A stretch of 64,000 nucleotides of DNA from Mogibacterium diversum (GTDB taxonomy: Bacteria > Bacillota > Clostridia > Peptostreptococcales > Anaerovoracaceae): the NCBI RefSeq assembly GCF_002998925.1, contig NZ_CP027228.1:310001-374000 (forward strand). Reading direction: 5' to 3'. The notes below the pieces were generated by a model that saw only the letters and a list, made by a program, of their open reading frames with translations, did not search any database and had not been told where the DNA came from. Shown piece after piece: positions 25,858 through 33,811 of the stretch. How positions within the stretch are numbered: position 1 is the stretch's first letter; the number at the start of each line of letters is the position of its first letter. Both the position numbers and the translations under genes were made by a program.

Positions 25858-26370
25858 ATGAAAGAATCAATTGTTATTAGAGAGCCGCAGCTTGAAGATG
25901 CAGAAAGCATAGTTAGCTTCTACAATTTTGTAGGAGGTGAAACAACTTTCTTGAGTTTTGAGAAAGATGAATATCCGCTTAATGTGGAAGAACAAAGGGA
26001 GGCTATTTCTTCAATAAATAATCATCCTGCTTGCATTATGCTCCTGGCAATGGATGTTGGGGAAATTGCAGGAATTGGAACCATTCACTCTGGGAATAAA
26101 ATAAAATCTAGACATCAAGGTGAACTAGGGATTGTTGTTGCTAAGAAATATCATGGTCTGGGAATAGGTAAAGAGCTTATGAATAATCTGATTGAGTTTT
26201 GCCGTAATAATGGAGTTACAACGAGAATTCAGTTAGATACTAGATGTGACAATGAGGTTGCGGTTAGGCTTTATGAGAAACTCGGATTTGAGATAGAAGG
26301 AAGATTACCTAATACAACTTTAATTGATGGTACATATTACGATCTTTATGTCATGGGCTTGATGCTATAA
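25858..26370 (+). CDS. GNAT-family N-acetyltransferase
   Basis: The 170-aa protein has the GNAT fold: IREPQLEDAESIVSFYN at the N-terminus, the acetyl-CoA-binding motif A region IVVAKKYHGLGIGKELMNNLIEFC (Q/R-x-x-G-x-G/A form, here HGLGIG), and NEVAVRLYEKLGFEIEGRL as motif B. It acetylates an unknown amine (antibiotic, peptide or ribosomal substrate). ATG 25858 follows GGGGGG with short spacing. It may be transcribed with the VOC gene 78 bp upstream. A strong terminator follows. Confidence 0.92.
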   Translation: MKESIVIREPQLEDAESIVSFYNFVGGETTFLSFEKDEYPLNVEEQREAISSINNHPACIMLLAMDVGEIAGIGTIHSGNKIKSRHQGELGIVVAKKYHGLGIGKELMNNLIEFCRNNGVTTRIQLDTRCDNEVAVRLYEKLGFEIEGRLPNTTLIDGTYYDLYVMGLML

Positions 26371-26424
26371 TAGGAAACTACAAGAAACAAATTGATAATA
26401 ACTAGTTTGTTTTTATAACTATCG

Positions 26425-26449
26425 AGGACTTCTTTTGAAGTCCTTTTTT
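26425..26449 (+). terminator. Terminator after the GNAT gene
   Basis: AGGACTTC, TTTT loop, GAAGTCCT, then TTTTTA: a perfect eight-base stem with T tail. The remaining gap to 26612 holds nothing else recognisable. Confidence 0.9.
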
Positions 26450-26612
26450 ATACTCGTATAGATAATAATTTTCTCTAGCTATATAAGTGATGATTAAATA
26501 TCTAATAAAATTATAATTAAAATACAATACTACCTTGCACATAATAAAAACAATTCACATCGAACTACCATCTATACTATATAATCATGCCAAAGGTTAA
26601 TAGGGTGGAGAT

Positions 26613-27413
26613 ATGAAGTACACGATCGGAGAAGTAGCTAATTTCTTGCACTTATCCAGAGATATGATTCGCTACTATGAGAAGAGAGGCATGATTGTCT
26701 CGGAGCGCAATGAAAGCAACAATTACCGCACCTATGACAATATGGCGGTTTTTGAGTTACTTGATACAATTCAGCACAAAAATCTTAATCTGAGCATTAG
26801 AGAAATCGAGGCGATGCGGCATGGTGATTATGAACACAATATGTCGTGTTATCTGGATAGATATTATGATGAACTTAAGAGCGAAATAAGTTTTGGCACC
26901 ACGCTTCTAAAGCGCATAGAAGAACTCAAATCTAGGTACGAAACGAGTAATCAGAACATCGGTAGCTATTGGATACAGAGTGTGCCTGGTCGCTATAGAT
27001 ACCACGTTGTAGATAGTATTAGCGGGGAATTTGGTGCCATAGAACTTGAAGCATCAATCAGTGATGTATTGTTCACAGATTACGTAAACCCTTTTGTGGA
27101 TTATGGTTTTACTTCAATCGATGATACGGAGTCGTGGCATGCGTCTATATCAGAATCATACACAGAGGAACTATCCATAGATTTGCCTCATGGATACGAG
27201 TATGAGCCAGAGGGAACGTACCTGTGTTCACTTGAAAATATTGGATGCGTAAAAAAGTTTGATATGTCGGCAATCGATATGTTCCGCAAGACCGCCTACG
27301 CTCGATACGGTGAAAAGATTGCAATAAATCCGGTAATAGGCATGATTGCGAGTAAATTAAAAAAATCAGGAGAACTTCACGTGGTGATGGAACTTCAGAT
27401 AAAGATTGGCTAA
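26613..27413 (+). CDS. MerR-family transcriptional regulator with C-terminal effector domain
   Basis: The 266-aa protein starts with the MerR winged-helix DNA-binding domain (YTIGEVANFLHLSRDMIRYYEKRGMI), followed by a helical dimerisation region (residues about 75-110) and a C-terminal domain of about 150 residues resembling GyrI/BmrR-type ligand-binding folds. It probably senses a small hydrophobic or cationic compound and controls a transporter or itself. GGTGGAG precedes the ATG. No obvious target gene is adjacent on the same strand, and it is followed by a terminator. Confidence 0.88.
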   Translation: MKYTIGEVANFLHLSRDMIRYYEKRGMIVSERNESNNYRTYDNMAVFELLDTIQHKNLNLSIREIEAMRHGDYEHNMSCYLDRYYDELKSEISFGTTLLKRIEELKSRYETSNQNIGSYWIQSVPGRYRYHVVDSISGEFGAIELEASISDVLFTDYVNPFVDYGFTSIDDTESWHASISESYTEELSIDLPHGYEYEPEGTYLCSLENIGCVKKFDMSAIDMFRKTAYARYGEKIAINPVIGMIASKLKKSGELHVVMELQIKIG

Positions 27414-27441
27414 AGAAAAGTAGATAGTATTGATATGAATG

Positions 27442-27469
27442 AACCTTGGAATAAATCCAAGGTTTTTAT
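27442..27469 (+). terminator. Terminator after the MerR-type regulator
   Basis: AACCTTGGA and TCCAAGGTT pair over nine bases around ATAAA, followed by TTTATA. Confidence 0.88.
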
Positions 27470-27603
27470 ATGCAAAATTATTCAAATGAGCTCTATATAT
27501 TTTTATGATACATCAAATCTAAAAACGCTATAAATCATAAGCATTTTATAAAAAAAGAAAAAATCACTTGACACTAGAATAATTCCATACCATAGAATTA
27601 ATT

Positions 27604-27778
27604 TGCATAAGATAGATAGCATGATGGCGATAGTCAGTTGTGTAGTGCAGCTACAATGTCGCCTTTAAGGCATATATCCATATCGATGGGTGTTGGCCAC
27701 ATACTAACACAGGTCGAAATATTCCTAACTCCATATTTCGCACATGCAAAAAGGTCTGATTCCTAGAATCAGGCCTTT
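27604..27778 (+). ncRNA. Candidate structured ncRNA with several successive hairpins
   Basis: TTGACA at 27568-27573 and TAGAAT at 27593-27598 (19-base spacer) could drive a transcript through: GGCGA...TCGCC (27626-27630/27659-27663) enclosing TTGTGTAG/CTACAA; CCAT-ATCG-ATGG; GTGTT/AACAC (27690/27706); CGAAATAT/ATATTTCG (27715-27722/27733-27740). It ends at the hairpin 27750-27778. No ORF of length is present in 27470-27875. Confidence 0.4.
27750..27778. terminator. Bidirectional terminator downstream of the TraX-like gene
   Basis: AAAGGTCTGATTC and GAATCAGGCCTTT pair over 13 bases (one G-U) around CTA. Read on the minus strand it is followed by TTTTTGC, so it chiefly ends the TraX-like transcript. 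Confidence 0.82.
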
Positions 27779-27875
27779 AGCATTCTATTTCTTGTTATTA
27801 GCTTGTACAGTGAAAATTTCGTTTACATTCCTCGAGCTGTTTTGGACATGATTTTCTTTTCTATTTTCCTATGCG

Positions 27876-28592
27876 CTAGATTCCGAACTTCATCCTGATG
27901 ATTCCTAAAATTAGCAGGTGTACAGGATAGAATAAATAGTTCAAAAGCTTATACTGCTTTCCGCGCTCTCCGTTATAAGTGAGAACGAATCCATATCCAA
28001 GTAGTGCCCATGGCTCCTTGATCATCGAAACAAAACAGAATGGAATTGCCAGTAACTCTCTCCCGTGGAATAAATAGAAAAAGTATGCAATCAGGATTCC
28101 GTGGTAGTCATAGTCGACACTAAAGTACAAGGAGAGAGCGATGCCTGCTAGGATGACGAAAATAGATGCGAGGTACCAAAAAAACATATGTAAAGACTTC
28201 ATCTTTTCCTTAAGTATATCTATAATCCAGATTGTTATAAGCATGAGTGCAAGCGTAAACATCACGTTGCTCCAATTCTTTTCGTAGAATTCTGCGCTTG
28301 TAAACATGTCGAAGGGCACCTCAGAAATAGCTCCGAATAATAGGAGTGTTCCGAGGTATCGCCATTTATTTCGTGTTTTGAAATAACCCTCTACAAGTAG
28401 AAAGGCAAATATAGGGAAGGCAATTCTGCCGAGTATATCAAATACATCGCTTAAGACATTCAGTTTTCCACCCGTAAGATTCGGGTATATAAGGGCTTTG
28501 TTTGTATGATCTATCAGCATCGAGATAAATGCTATATACTTGAGCTGTGCACCAGACAAGACTTTCAGTTTGTGTAGTTTTGAACTGTCCAT
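27876..28592 (-). CDS. TraX-family membrane protein
   Basis: The 238-aa protein is a polytopic membrane protein of the TraX family: LSGAQLKYIAFISMLIDHTNKAL, DVFDILGRIAFPIFAFLLVEGYFKT and LLLFGAISEVPFDMF are its typical blocks. F-plasmid TraX acetylates pilin, but chromosomal Firmicutes members have no such partner and their function is unknown; the resemblance to acyltransferase-3 proteins suggests acetylation of a surface polymer. ATG 28592 has AGGAG with eight-base spacing, and is preferred to a longer in-frame start at 28646. Confidence 0.9.
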   Translation of the reverse strand: MDSSKLHKLKVLSGAQLKYIAFISMLIDHTNKALIYPNLTGGKLNVLSDVFDILGRIAFPIFAFLLVEGYFKTRNKWRYLGTLLLFGAISEVPFDMFTSAEFYEKNWSNVMFTLALMLITIWIIDILKEKMKSLHMFFWYLASIFVILAGIALSLYFSVDYDYHGILIAYFFYLFHGRELLAIPFCFVSMIKEPWALLGYGFVLTYNGERGKQYKLLNYLFYPVHLLILGIIRMKFGI

Positions 28593-28939
28593 TACTAATT
28601 CTCCTAATCTCGTAAAGATTACATTTATTATCTGTAAATATAGCATTTAAAAACCGCTCTTCATAGTAGGTTGCGTGCAATTTAATAAATACTTAATAAT
28701 GGGATATTCTGATACTAATTATTGAAAAATAAAAAATAATAACTGGCGATATAAAAAAGGCTTATAATCCTCAAAGTGCTGTAAAATACGCATTTATGCG
28801 ATTGAATATATGCATTACCAGGTGTAAAATCCTATAAAGTGAACTGGTATAATTATTTTAAGAGTGTATTAGCATTTGTAAAAGGATTTATCGCATGCAG
28901 CACGAATTTTGATACTTAAAGAGTAGGTGGAGAGCAGAT
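28593..28939. other. 347-bp intergenic region, divergent promoters
   Basis: No ORF of note. It contains TACCAG...CTGGTA (around 28818-28849), an inverted repeat directly beside a TATAAT-like sequence (about 28848-28853), and a CGCATTTATGCG palindrome near 28789. It should carry the divergent promoters of the TraX-like gene and the following double-cubane protein. Confidence 0.35.
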
Positions 28940-30091
28940 ATGGAAATTATTAAGGAATTACCGGAGGTATTTGAGGAGTTCTCTGAACAGAGGAGGAACT
29001 CATTCTTAAGCGTTAAAGAAATCAAGGAGTCGGGCACACCGGTTATAGGTGCATACTGCACCTATTTTCCGCAGGAAGTTGCTATGGCTGCAGGGGCAGC
29101 ACCTATAGGCTTATGTTCTATGTCGGATGAAGCTATTCCTGAGGCCGAAAAAGATTTGCCTGCTAACCTATGTCCGCTGATTAAGGCCAGCTACGGGTTT
29201 GCAAAATCTGACAAGTGTCCTTACTTCCACTTTTCCGACGTAGTTGTAGGTGAGACGACTTGCGATGGTAAGAAGAAAATGTATGAGCTCATGTCTGATT
29301 TTAAGGAACTTTACCTAATGAATCTTCCTAATAGTCAGGACGAAGAAGGTAGGAAACTGTGGCGTGCAGAAGTAGTTAAGTTTATCAAGTATTTGGAAGA
29401 AAAGTTTGGTGTTGAAATTACAGAAGATAAGCTTCGAGATGCTGCAAGGCTCAAGAATAGGGAGAGAGATGCACAGAGAAAGATCTCTGAAGTGATGATA
29501 CATGATCCAGCACCTATTACAGGAGAAAATCTATTCAATGCTGTATATGGCAGCACCTTTAAATTCGATAAAGAAGAACTTATCGGATCACTTAATGCCC
29601 TGACTAATCGAATAGAAGATGAATACAATCACGGCAACATGCTAGATAAGCGTTCTAGAATTTTAATAACAGGATGTCCGATGGGTAGTGGAACCATGAA
29701 AGTCGTGAATGCCATAGAAAATAATGGTGGCGTTGTTGTATGTTACGAGAATTGTTCTGGGTACAAGAATTTTGATAGACTTGTGGATGCAGAGGCTGAT
29801 GATATAATAGGAGCGATAGCAGATAGATACCTAAAGATTGGATGTTCAGTGATGACGCCAAATGAGAATAGGTATGAACTGCTAGGGAGACTAATCGATC
29901 AGTATAATGTAGACGGAGTTATTGATATGTCGCTTACTGCCTGTCTGACATATAATATTGAATCTAAATCGATAGGAAAATTCGTAACAGAGGAGAAGGG
30001 GATTCCGTACCTGAGCGTGGAAACGGATTATTCTAAGGCAGATGTAGGGCAGCTTAATACCAGAATTACTGCTTTTCTTGAGATGCTATAA
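28940..30091 (+). CDS. Double-cubane-cluster anaerobic reductase (2-hydroxyacyl-CoA-dehydratase/YjiM family)
   Basis: The 383-aa protein belongs to the HgdB-like fold: GTPVIGAYCTYFPQEVAMAAGAAPIGL, LPANLCPLIKASYGFA, CPYFHFSDVVVGETTCDGKKKMYELM and the C-terminal TGCPMGSGTMKVVNAIENNGGVVVCYENCSGY. The spacing of these cysteines matches the double-cubane-cluster proteins (DCCP), which take electrons from an ATP-driven [4Fe-4S] activator and perform low-potential reductions. The activator ATPase (YjiL/HgdC type) is not encoded nearby. GGTGGAG precedes the ATG. Physiological substrate is unknown. Confidence 0.88.
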   Translation: MEIIKELPEVFEEFSEQRRNSFLSVKEIKESGTPVIGAYCTYFPQEVAMAAGAAPIGLCSMSDEAIPEAEKDLPANLCPLIKASYGFAKSDKCPYFHFSDVVVGETTCDGKKKMYELMSDFKELYLMNLPNSQDEEGRKLWRAEVVKFIKYLEEKFGVEITEDKLRDAARLKNRERDAQRKISEVMIHDPAPITGENLFNAVYGSTFKFDKEELIGSLNALTNRIEDEYNHGNMLDKRSRILITGCPMGSGTMKVVNAIENNGGVVVCYENCSGYKNFDRLVDAEADDIIGAIADRYLKIGCSVMTPNENRYELLGRLIDQYNVDGVIDMSLTACLTYNIESKSIGKFVTEEKGIPYLSVETDYSKADVGQLNTRITAFLEML

Positions 30092-30165
30092 AAGTATTTA
30101 GCTGTCTCGGAAGCTGGTTTGAATTAGCATCATGCTTTCTGTAAGAATTTTAGTAAGAAGGTATA

Positions 30166-31092
30166 TTGGAAACTAGACGCGAGAATAAGAATAAAAGAAA
30201 AAGAATTTACATCTGGATAACTATTGCAATCATTGTGGTTGCAATAGTTTCTTTCATGTGTTTTTTTATCTCTGATAGAGGAACTGGAGAGCGCCGGAGC
30301 AGAAGCAAAGATATCTATAATAGCAAAAGTGTATATGTATACAACTTGACTGACGGTAAAGTAGAGATTGATGTTAACGGCAATAAGAAGCTGCCAATAG
30401 CATCTCTAACTAAGCTGATGACCTGCCGAAAAGCTCTCATAGTAATGCGAAGTAAGGGGCTTGTCCTTGATGATAGCGGGCAAGTGAGTGAAGAAGCGGT
30501 TAATATTGTCAAGCGGCAAAAAGAGTTTATGGTGGGTTATGACGTGGATGAGAGCACCGATTTAAGGGATCTCTTTTATGCGATGATTATGCGATCTGAT
30601 GGAGCGTGTGCAAATTCGATTGCTAGCATGATGGGTGGCAATATAAACCATTTCGTAAGTGAGATGAATGACGAAGCAAGTGAAATAGGACTTTCCAATA
30701 CGCATTACGAGACACCGGATGGTGTTTATAAGAGTGGGGAGTACTCGACTGCTTCGGATGTTGCGAAATTACTCAAGGAATCGCTACCGGATAAAGATTA
30801 TTATAAAATTTTCACTACGCCGACTTATGTATCGACAAAGACTGAGCGTCATCCTGATGGTATAAAACTATCAAATGACGTTATTTCAGCATTTAATAAG
30901 CATAAGATTAAAAGTTTTAAGGTTCTCGGTGGTAAGTTTGGATATACAAGAGAAGCTGGTAAGAGCATAGCTGTATTAGCGGAAAAGAATGGCAAAAAGT
31001 ACATAGTTATTACATTGGGCTGCTACAACAAAGGCGGCAATCATGGTCATATGGATGATGTTATAACAGCGATGAAAAAGATTAATGGATAA
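30166..31092 (+). CDS. Serine-type D-Ala-D-Ala carboxypeptidase-like protein (peptidase S11), altered motifs
   Basis: The 308-aa protein has a positively charged N-terminus and a membrane anchor (IYIWITIAIIVVAIVSFMCFF), then an extracytoplasmic S11 fold. Motif 1 is intact: Ser80-Leu-Thr-Lys83 (IASLTKLM). Motif 2, usually S-x-N, reads RSDGACAN, and motif 3, usually K-T-G, is Lys257-Phe-Gly259 (GGKFGYTREAGKS). Such enzymes trim the terminal D-Ala from peptidoglycan stem peptides; here activity may be changed. TTG 30166 follows AAGAAGG with short spacing. The next gene overlaps its stop. Confidence 0.87.
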   Translation: METRRENKNKRKRIYIWITIAIIVVAIVSFMCFFISDRGTGERRSRSKDIYNSKSVYVYNLTDGKVEIDVNGNKKLPIASLTKLMTCRKALIVMRSKGLVLDDSGQVSEEAVNIVKRQKEFMVGYDVDESTDLRDLFYAMIMRSDGACANSIASMMGGNINHFVSEMNDEASEIGLSNTHYETPDGVYKSGEYSTASDVAKLLKESLPDKDYYKIFTTPTYVSTKTERHPDGIKLSNDVISAFNKHKIKSFKVLGGKFGYTREAGKSIAVLAEKNGKKYIVITLGCYNKGGNHGHMDDVITAMKKING

Positions 31093-31405
31093 TTTTATGA
31101 TTAATAATTATAAATCTTCACATGTAGAAAAGTTTAAAAAGCTAAAAGCACCTGAAAAAGACGGTTTCTATACATATATATTGCTTTGCGATGATGGTAG
31201 TTTATACACGGGATGGACGGTAAATCTAGCTAAAAGAATTGATACTCACAATAGTGGAAGTGGTGCAAAATACACTAGTACACGTGTTCCGGTAGATTTA
31301 GTGTATTACGAGGAGTTTGATAACAGGAGCGAAGCGATGAGCAGAGAATGGCACATAAAAAAGATGACTAGGGAAGCTAAAGAACAGCTAATTACCAAGC
31401 TATAA
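31085..31405 (+). CDS. GIY-YIG nuclease-domain protein (UPF0213/YhbQ-like)
   Basis: The 106-aa protein carries a UPF0213-type GIY-YIG domain: FYTYILLCDDGSLYTGWTVNLAKRIDTHNSGSGAKYTSTRVPVDLVYYEEFDNRSEAMSREWHIKKM in outline, with the Y-I-L...Y-T-G pair replacing GIY-YIG and the conserved Arg and Glu. A role in DNA repair or processing is inferred from the fold only. The start ATG 31085 overlaps the carboxypeptidase stop by eight bases, with ATG 31097 as an alternative, so translation is likely coupled. Confidence 0.88.
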   Translation: MDNFMINNYKSSHVEKFKKLKAPEKDGFYTYILLCDDGSLYTGWTVNLAKRIDTHNSGSGAKYTSTRVPVDLVYYEEFDNRSEAMSREWHIKKMTREAKEQLITKL

Positions 31406-31442
31406 TCATAGAGTAATGCCATTTAAAATAATATACAAATAA

Positions 31443-31471
31443 TAGACACATTATTTGTAGTGTGGTATAAT
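31443..31471 (+). promoter_or_regulatory. Promoter before the alanine/sodium symporter
   Basis: TAGACA (31443-31448), 17-base spacer, TATAAT (31466-31471). Expected start is about 31478, exactly at the 5' arm of the hairpin below. Confidence 0.7.
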
Positions 31472-31477
31472 TTTCAC

Positions 31478-31518
31478 GTTGATGCATGATTATTAGGGGA
31501 ATCGTGCATCAACTTTTT
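31478..31518 (+). terminator. Strong hairpin with T run at the start of the symporter leader
   Basis: GTTGATGCATGATT and AATCGTGCATCAAC pair over 14 bases (one T-G) around ATTAGGGG, followed by TTTTTAT. It can end the upstream gene's transcript, but since a good promoter starts right on its left arm, it may also attenuate the symporter transcript. Confidence 0.82.
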
Positions 31519-31581
31519 ATACTAAAATACTTTTACTTTATACGTTACTACTATGCGGACTTATTATTAGGGAGAAAAAAT

Positions 31582-33021
31582 ATGGAAAATGCTATTAACA
31601 ATATAGTGCTCATGATAAGTGATGTGCTATATAAGCCTTGGATTGTGCCACTGCTACTCCTTGCTGGTGGATTGTACTTTACAATCCGCACCAGATTTAT
31701 GCAGATAAGCATGTTCAAGGACTCAATCAAAGTTGTGTCTGAGAAACCTAAGAGTGAAAACGGTATTTCGTCATTCGGTGCGTTAATGGTTTCTACTGCA
31801 TCTAGAGTAGGTACCGGTAATATCATCGGTGTTGCCACAGCTATTATCCTCGGCGGAGCTGGTTCGATTTTCTGGATGTGGCTCACTGCTATTTTTGGTG
31901 GAGCTTCGGCTTTTGTTGAGTCTACACTTGCTCAGATTTACAAGAAGAAAAACAGCGACGGCTCTAGCTACGGCGGACCGGCATATTACATGCGAGATGC
32001 GATTAGGTTCAAAGGCCTCGGAAAGGCGCTCGGAGTATTCTTCTCTATAATCATAATATTTACATATGCAGTCGGCTATAATATGCTAGCAGCTTATAAT
32101 CTGCAGTCAACATTTAGTGCCTTCAGTTTCTATAATCAGAATTCACCAAAAGTTATCGGGGTGATTCTTGCACTTGCGTTTGGAGCGATAGTAATAGGTG
32201 GAGCAAAGAGATTATCAGATGTAACAAAGATACTTGTACCGGTAATGGGAGTCATCTATGTTGGTGTTGCGCTTGTGGTTATCCTCATGAATATCAAGAA
32301 CGTTCCTCACATGTTCCAGATTATTTTTGCAAATGCTTTTGATTTCAAAGCAATCTTCGGTGGGTTCACGGGATCTTGTATAATGTTTGGTGTGAAGAGG
32401 GGACTATACTCTAACGAAGCAGGTATGGGATCCGCGCCTAATGCCGCCGCTACAGCAGACGTATCGCACCCTGTAAAGCAGGGACTTGTTCAGATGCTGT
32501 CAGTATTTATCGATACGCTCCTTATCTGTTCAACAACAGCATTCCTATGCTTAATTACGGATGTAGATCCTCAGAAATACGTTGATGGAGACGCAGCAAA
32601 AGCTGCGGAATACGTACAAGCCGCTATTCATTCGACGCTTGGCAATTTCGGACCTATATTTATCGCTATATCGATGTTCTTCTTTGCTTTTACTACGCTA
32701 ATTGGAAACTACTCATATTGCGAAGGCTGCCTGGCATTTGTACTGAAGAGGAATCTCAAGAGACAGGAAGCGCTTGTATTTAGATGCATTGCTATTGTCC
32801 TAATATATGTGGGTGCTGTGTCACAGGCTGACCTCGTGTGGAATATGGCTGATATGGCACAAGGATTTATGGTCATTACTAACATGCCGGTAATTTTATT
32901 CCTAGGTGGAACTGCTGTTAGATGCTTGAATGACTACAGGAAACAGAAGCATGCTGGCCTTGATCCGCATTTTATCGCATCAGATATCGGTATACATGAC
33001 GAGACGGATTTCTGGAAATAG
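31582..33021 (+). CDS. Sodium:alanine symporter, AGCS family
   Basis: The 479-aa protein is a multi-span membrane transporter with the AGCS signatures: LYFTIRTRFMQ near the start, GTGNIIGVATAIILGGAGSIFWMW, PAYYMRD, FGVKRGLYSNEAGMGSAPNAAATA and IFIAISMFFFAFTTLIGNYSYCEGC. It should import alanine or glycine (or a close neutral amino acid) with Na+. ATG 31582 has GGGAG with seven-base spacing; the longer ORF upstream begins inside the leader. A terminator-like hairpin between promoter and gene suggests regulated transcription. Confidence 0.95.
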   Translation: MENAINNIVLMISDVLYKPWIVPLLLLAGGLYFTIRTRFMQISMFKDSIKVVSEKPKSENGISSFGALMVSTASRVGTGNIIGVATAIILGGAGSIFWMWLTAIFGGASAFVESTLAQIYKKKNSDGSSYGGPAYYMRDAIRFKGLGKALGVFFSIIIIFTYAVGYNMLAAYNLQSTFSAFSFYNQNSPKVIGVILALAFGAIVIGGAKRLSDVTKILVPVMGVIYVGVALVVILMNIKNVPHMFQIIFANAFDFKAIFGGFTGSCIMFGVKRGLYSNEAGMGSAPNAAATADVSHPVKQGLVQMLSVFIDTLLICSTTAFLCLITDVDPQKYVDGDAAKAAEYVQAAIHSTLGNFGPIFIAISMFFFAFTTLIGNYSYCEGCLAFVLKRNLKRQEALVFRCIAIVLIYVGAVSQADLVWNMADMAQGFMVITNMPVILFLGGTAVRCLNDYRKQKHAGLDPHFIASDIGIHDETDFWK

Positions 33022-33064
33022 TAGTTTTGGTAATATCTGGAGATATCACATATTTGAATATATT

Positions 33065-33102
33065 AGAGGGCCGCTATGTGCAGAAGCATATAGCGGTCTC
33101 TT
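33065..33102 (+). terminator. Terminator after the symporter
   Basis: AGAGGGCCGCTATGTGC and GCATATAGCGGTCTCTT pair around AGAA with two wobble pairs. Tail is TTGATGTTG, a short T run. Confidence 0.75.
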
Positions 33103-33168
33103 GATGTTGTGTGGGCTAAGTGATAACATTAAAAATATTCATGAGCAGTAGTGTTGGAGGTCTAAAAC

Positions 33169-33792
33169 ATGAGAAAGGGCAAACGTGTTCTTATAACAGA
33201 CGGTGTAAATGCTGGTGGTGAGATGCTAGTGAGAAGCTTTGCTTCGTACGGTGCATCTACAGCTTTCTTTTACAGCAATTCATACGATAAGGCCATTGCT
33301 CTTAGCAAAGAGGTAAGTGCACTCAATATTAGGTGTAAGATATCTAAACTTGATTCGCTGTGGTCGGCACTTGAAGTGCTAAGAGGATATTTCGATGATG
33401 AGTTTGATGTGCTTGTGTTTAATATTGATATTTCTGACAATACGAGCTTCGACAATATGGATGGTGACAAATGGCGGAACAAGGTAATTGCAGAGATTGA
33501 TGGACTCTTCTATACGATTAGGGCGCTCAGACCGTTTTTAAACAGGCGTTGTGGCAGTATAATAATAACCGCTGCGAAGGACGAGAACTCAGGGTTCTCA
33601 TGCGATATACTCGAATCGTATATCAAGGGCTTAACCATATCACTGTCTAAATCGCTGAACGATGCAAATATTAATGTCAATGCTATTATATATGAGAAAG
33701 ATGACAATGCTAGTACACATGTTGCAGATGCAACTAGGCAGCTGGCATCAACCAGTTCATCTTTTATGACAGGGCAAATAATTCGACTGTAG
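33169..33792 (+). CDS. Degenerate short-chain dehydrogenase/reductase-like protein
   Basis: The 207-aa protein has the SDR overall layout (KRVLITDGVNAGGEMLVRSFASYGAS, an NxxD-like turn, LVFNIDISDNTSF, RPFLNRRCGSIIIT, SYIKGLTISLSKSLND, NVNAI and a final GQIIRL). The glycine-rich cofactor loop reads TDGVNAGGE instead of TGxxxGIG, and the Y-x-x-x-K pair is not preserved in SYIKG. It may have lost NAD(P) binding or catalysis. It follows the transporter by about 150 bp with GGAG-like GTTGGAGG before the ATG, and is 19 bp upstream of an acyl-ACP thioesterase, so a lipid context is possible. Confidence 0.78.
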   Translation: MRKGKRVLITDGVNAGGEMLVRSFASYGASTAFFYSNSYDKAIALSKEVSALNIRCKISKLDSLWSALEVLRGYFDDEFDVLVFNIDISDNTSFDNMDGDKWRNKVIAEIDGLFYTIRALRPFLNRRCGSIIITAAKDENSGFSCDILESYIKGLTISLSKSLNDANINVNAIIYEKDDNASTHVADATRQLASTSSSFMTGQIIRL

Positions 33793-33811
33793 TATAGAAA
33801 AGGGGACTTAT

